Shown here: piece after piece, positions 61,981 to 64,000 of the stretch
How positions within the stretch are numbered: the first letter of the stretch is position 1
How the letters are laid out: every line of letters begins with the position of its first letter
Assembly: GCF_048128805.1 (NCBI RefSeq)
Contig: NC_136019.1
Coordinates: 14,499,905 to 14,563,904, forward strand
Length of the DNA stretch: 64,000 bases
Origin: Centroberyx gerrardi
Taxonomy: Eukaryota; Chordata; Actinopteri; Beryciformes; Berycidae
Direction: 5' to 3'
The notes under the pieces: model-generated
What the model saw: the letters and a program-made list of their open reading frames with translations, nothing else
Told to the model about the DNA's origin: nothing
Database searches by the model: none
Translations under genes and position numbers: made by a program

Positions 61981-62266
61981 AGGTGGGTAAACACTAACCA
62001 TCACCATAAGGCAAACAACCACAAATATAAACACAAACCCAATTATATTTTCAGCATTAATCTTTGTCTTTTTTTTACCTTAAAAGACCCTATACTCATA
62101 TAATTTACATCCGTTTGATACTATGCACACAGATCTGTACTCTGAATTTATCTGAAAGATTTATGTCAGGTTTAAAAGCTGGGTAAACTTTATTCTGCAA
62201 ATAAAAAGGTGGGTAAACTGAGTTTAGGTGGGTTAACCCTCCTCCACATCCCTGGTTGTGTGGCTA
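61981..62266 (+). mobile_element. GGTAAAC-ended MITE, copy 3 in nfib intron 2
   Basis: It starts AGGTGGGTAAACAC and ends GGTGGGTTAACCCTCCTCC followed by a GTGGCTAT tail, matching copy 2 at 28588 in the same orientation. Shared words are AATTATATTTTCAG, TTAAAAGACCCTATACTC, GATTTATGTCAG and AAAGGTGGGTAAACTGAGTT. Confidence 0.7.
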
Positions 62267-62821
62267 TGCGTCCCTTTGTGCTTGCCAGGTTCTTCCTTCT
62301 CCTCTCCCGGGCCGGTGTGGCTAATGATCCGTCAGGCCATTCAGTCCCTTGTTCAAGGCCCACTCGCCACTGAATGCGCTCCCTCCCCGTCCACACTGTT
62401 TGGTGACCTCAATGAGGAGCCCGTTGTCCTCTCGGCTGCGCTAAAAAGCTCTCCTCTTTTCACCGCCGTGAGAGTTTACGGAGGAGAAGGCACAGAGACT
62501 CGGCAGAGAGAAAGAGGGCCTGCTCTTCACTGGCATTAGTATGCACCACTTAGAGACAAACACACACTGATACGTGCACGCGCGCACATACACACCGAAA
62601 TGGCAACAGTCGTATGCATGCTCACGTACGGAGATGCACACGCGTACAGAGAGATACAAGTGAGCTGGGTCGCGCACGCTCAAACCCACGCACACACATT
62701 CACACACACGTACCACGTACACACACAAAATACAGATACACACACAGTGTGTGGCTTCTCATTGTTCTCGTCTGGGCTGCGATCCCACTTGATTCCATAA
62801 GTCTCAAAACCCTGACAGTCC

Positions 62822-62853
<32 letters not shown>

Positions 62854-62987
62854 TCTCTCCCCTCCCGCTCTATTGAACAAGTCTGTGGTGTCTGTCTTGG
62901 AGAAAAGAAGGCAAAATGTCATTGTTCTCGCAGACGTTTCAACTTTGCCCCTCTCACTTTCTCTCTCTGCCTTTCTCTCTTTCGTCT

Positions 62988-62993
62988 GTGTGT

Positions 62994-63025
<32 letters not shown>

Positions 63026-63026
63026 C
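62988..63026. repeat. (TG)n microsatellite
   Basis: About 19 TG units with one TA interruption. Confidence 0.95.
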
Positions 63027-63647
63027 ACAGTAACTCATCTTACTGTACCTGCATTCCCAGTCAGAGGCAGACATTTGATAGGGTAACTGTCCGGATTACC
63101 AGGAGCTCCTTTAAGCCAATAAGAAATACTTGCCTTGTTCCAATTATGAGATAATCATTACAGTGTCACACAGTGTATAGGCACCGTTGGGGGAACATAG
63201 CAATAGCATTTGTCAAAGGGAATACTATACTATACCTGTCTGTGCAGGGGTATTACTGATAATAAATCCAACAATCAACCAAAAGAAGCTGTAATTTTTT
63301 TTAAGTAAGTTATATGTTTAATGTTTTGTTTAATAGGTTGGTTACAGTAGGCAAAATAAAACCTGGATGAGAGGAATTTGCTTTCTAGCCCCGGTGGAGA
63401 GGCCATGGTTGAAATATCGACTGTGACAGTTGGGTCACAGTTATGGTCGGGTTAGAGCGTAACCAAATTCTGGAGAAGAGGTAGACCAGGAAGTTTTTTT
63501 TGCATATCGATCTTTGCTGCGCTGCTCTGTGATAACTCATCTCCCCTGCAAAACAACGACACCCTAAGATGGCGTCCCGTTTGCATACAGCGTTTGTCTT
63601 TCTCTCACCCTCGGCGTCGATATCGCTCTCCTTTCGGCCAGGTCAGG

Positions 63648-63760
63648 TGCCAGCCCTTCGCAGAATGCCATGCACGAGTCCAGGGGGCTGAGATGCCAGG
63701 ATTTGGGGGAAGGGGGGGGGTGGCATTGCCAGTTGGCAGGCTGGCACACAATGGCTGGCA
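63648..63760. promoter_or_regulatory. nfib: cluster of NFI half-sites (TGGCA/TGCCA)
   Basis: Eight TGGCA or TGCCA words lie in 113 bases: 63648, 63666, 63694, 63721, 63727, 63734, 63742 and 63756, one of them as TTGGCA. None pairs at the exact spacing of the classical TTGGC(N5)GCCAA dyad. Function is inferred. Confidence 0.35.
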
Positions 63761-64000
63761 CGATAAGATCCTCCCTCTTCTCCGGGCAGATTTCCTCGCC
63801 CATATCTTTTGTTTGGCTTGTTTGGGTTGCGGCTCATCCTGATAAAGGCCACTTTGTTTAGACAACAAAGCGAGAGGGAGAGAGAAAGAGTGAGAGAAGA
63901 GAGAGAGAGTGAGAGAGAGAGAGAGACGGGGCAGTAAAAAGGCGAGGGGGGGAGCGCTAACACAGATGGAAACATTAAGAAAAAAGAAAAGCGAGAGAAC

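Larger units (their letters stand above)
62267..64000 (+). other. nfib: nfib intron 2, part 6 (runs off the window)
   Basis: No gene is seen. CA/TG repeats lie at about 62575-62745, 62825-62851 and 62988-63026 and GA repeats at 63880-63927. The segment 63648-63760 is a cluster of NFI half-sites. Confidence 0.6.

Noticed and set aside
62828..63154. Cys-Val-rich open frames across TG runs (also at 16342, 33083, 41448, 61736)
   Set aside because: They are translations of dinucleotide repeats with no conserved flanks.

Overview
The window is ordinary vertebrate nuclear DNA, most likely from a percomorph (spiny-rayed) teleost. It has multi-exon genes with GT/AG introns, dense CA/TG and poly-G microsatellites, many GCTAAC/GTTAGC promoter motifs of the kind common in such fish, a decayed fish-type LINE reverse transcriptase and several short inverted-repeat elements. 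I see no prokaryotic operon, CRISPR array or phage. Most short open frames are chance frames in introns, or read through TG, TC, C or G repeats.

Three genes are supported exon by exon. (1) plaa, minus strand, 946-7386, is complete: 14 coding exons joining in frame to 798 residues, with a WD40 propeller, PFU and PUL domains (the ubiquitin/p97-VCP adaptor, Doa1/Ufd3 family). (2) zdhhc21, plus strand, 9453-13267, is complete: 7 coding exons giving 265 residues, a four-TM DHHC S-acyltransferase. plaa and zdhhc21 are divergent, with 2.1 kb between start codons. (3) nfib, plus strand, is only its 5' part: exon 1 (29753-29779) and the 532-bp exon 2 (32566-33097), which carries most of the DNA-binding domain. 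Everything from 33098 to the right edge is nfib intron 2. zdhhc21 upstream of nfib on the same strand matches the human 9p arrangement; plaa beside zdhhc21 does not.

Layout: 1-945 left flank and plaa 3' end; 946-7386 plaa; 7387-9452 divergent promoter, a 0.7-kb repeat and the probable zdhhc21 leader exon; 9453-13267 zdhhc21; 13268 to about 16137 probable long 3' UTR; 16138-26947 intergenic DNA with microsatellites, a LINE fragment, a Helitron-like insert and a 38-bp minisatellite; 26948-29752 nfib upstream region with repeats; 29753-33097 nfib exons 1-2; 33098-64000 intron 2.

The three genes have unrelated jobs (ubiquitin/p97 handling, protein S-acylation, transcription), so this is a syntenic block rather than a pathway. 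The best non-genic signals are a repeat with CAAAATAAAA inverted ends lying upstream of both zdhhc21 and nfib, a short inverted-repeat element present three times (once nested in that repeat), a duplicated module in nfib intron 2 rich in TTGGCA, and a tight TGGCA/TGCCA cluster near the right edge. TGGCA is the NFI half-site, so the last two suggest possible nfib autoregulation. All exon boundaries were derived by eye from splice signals and frame continuity.
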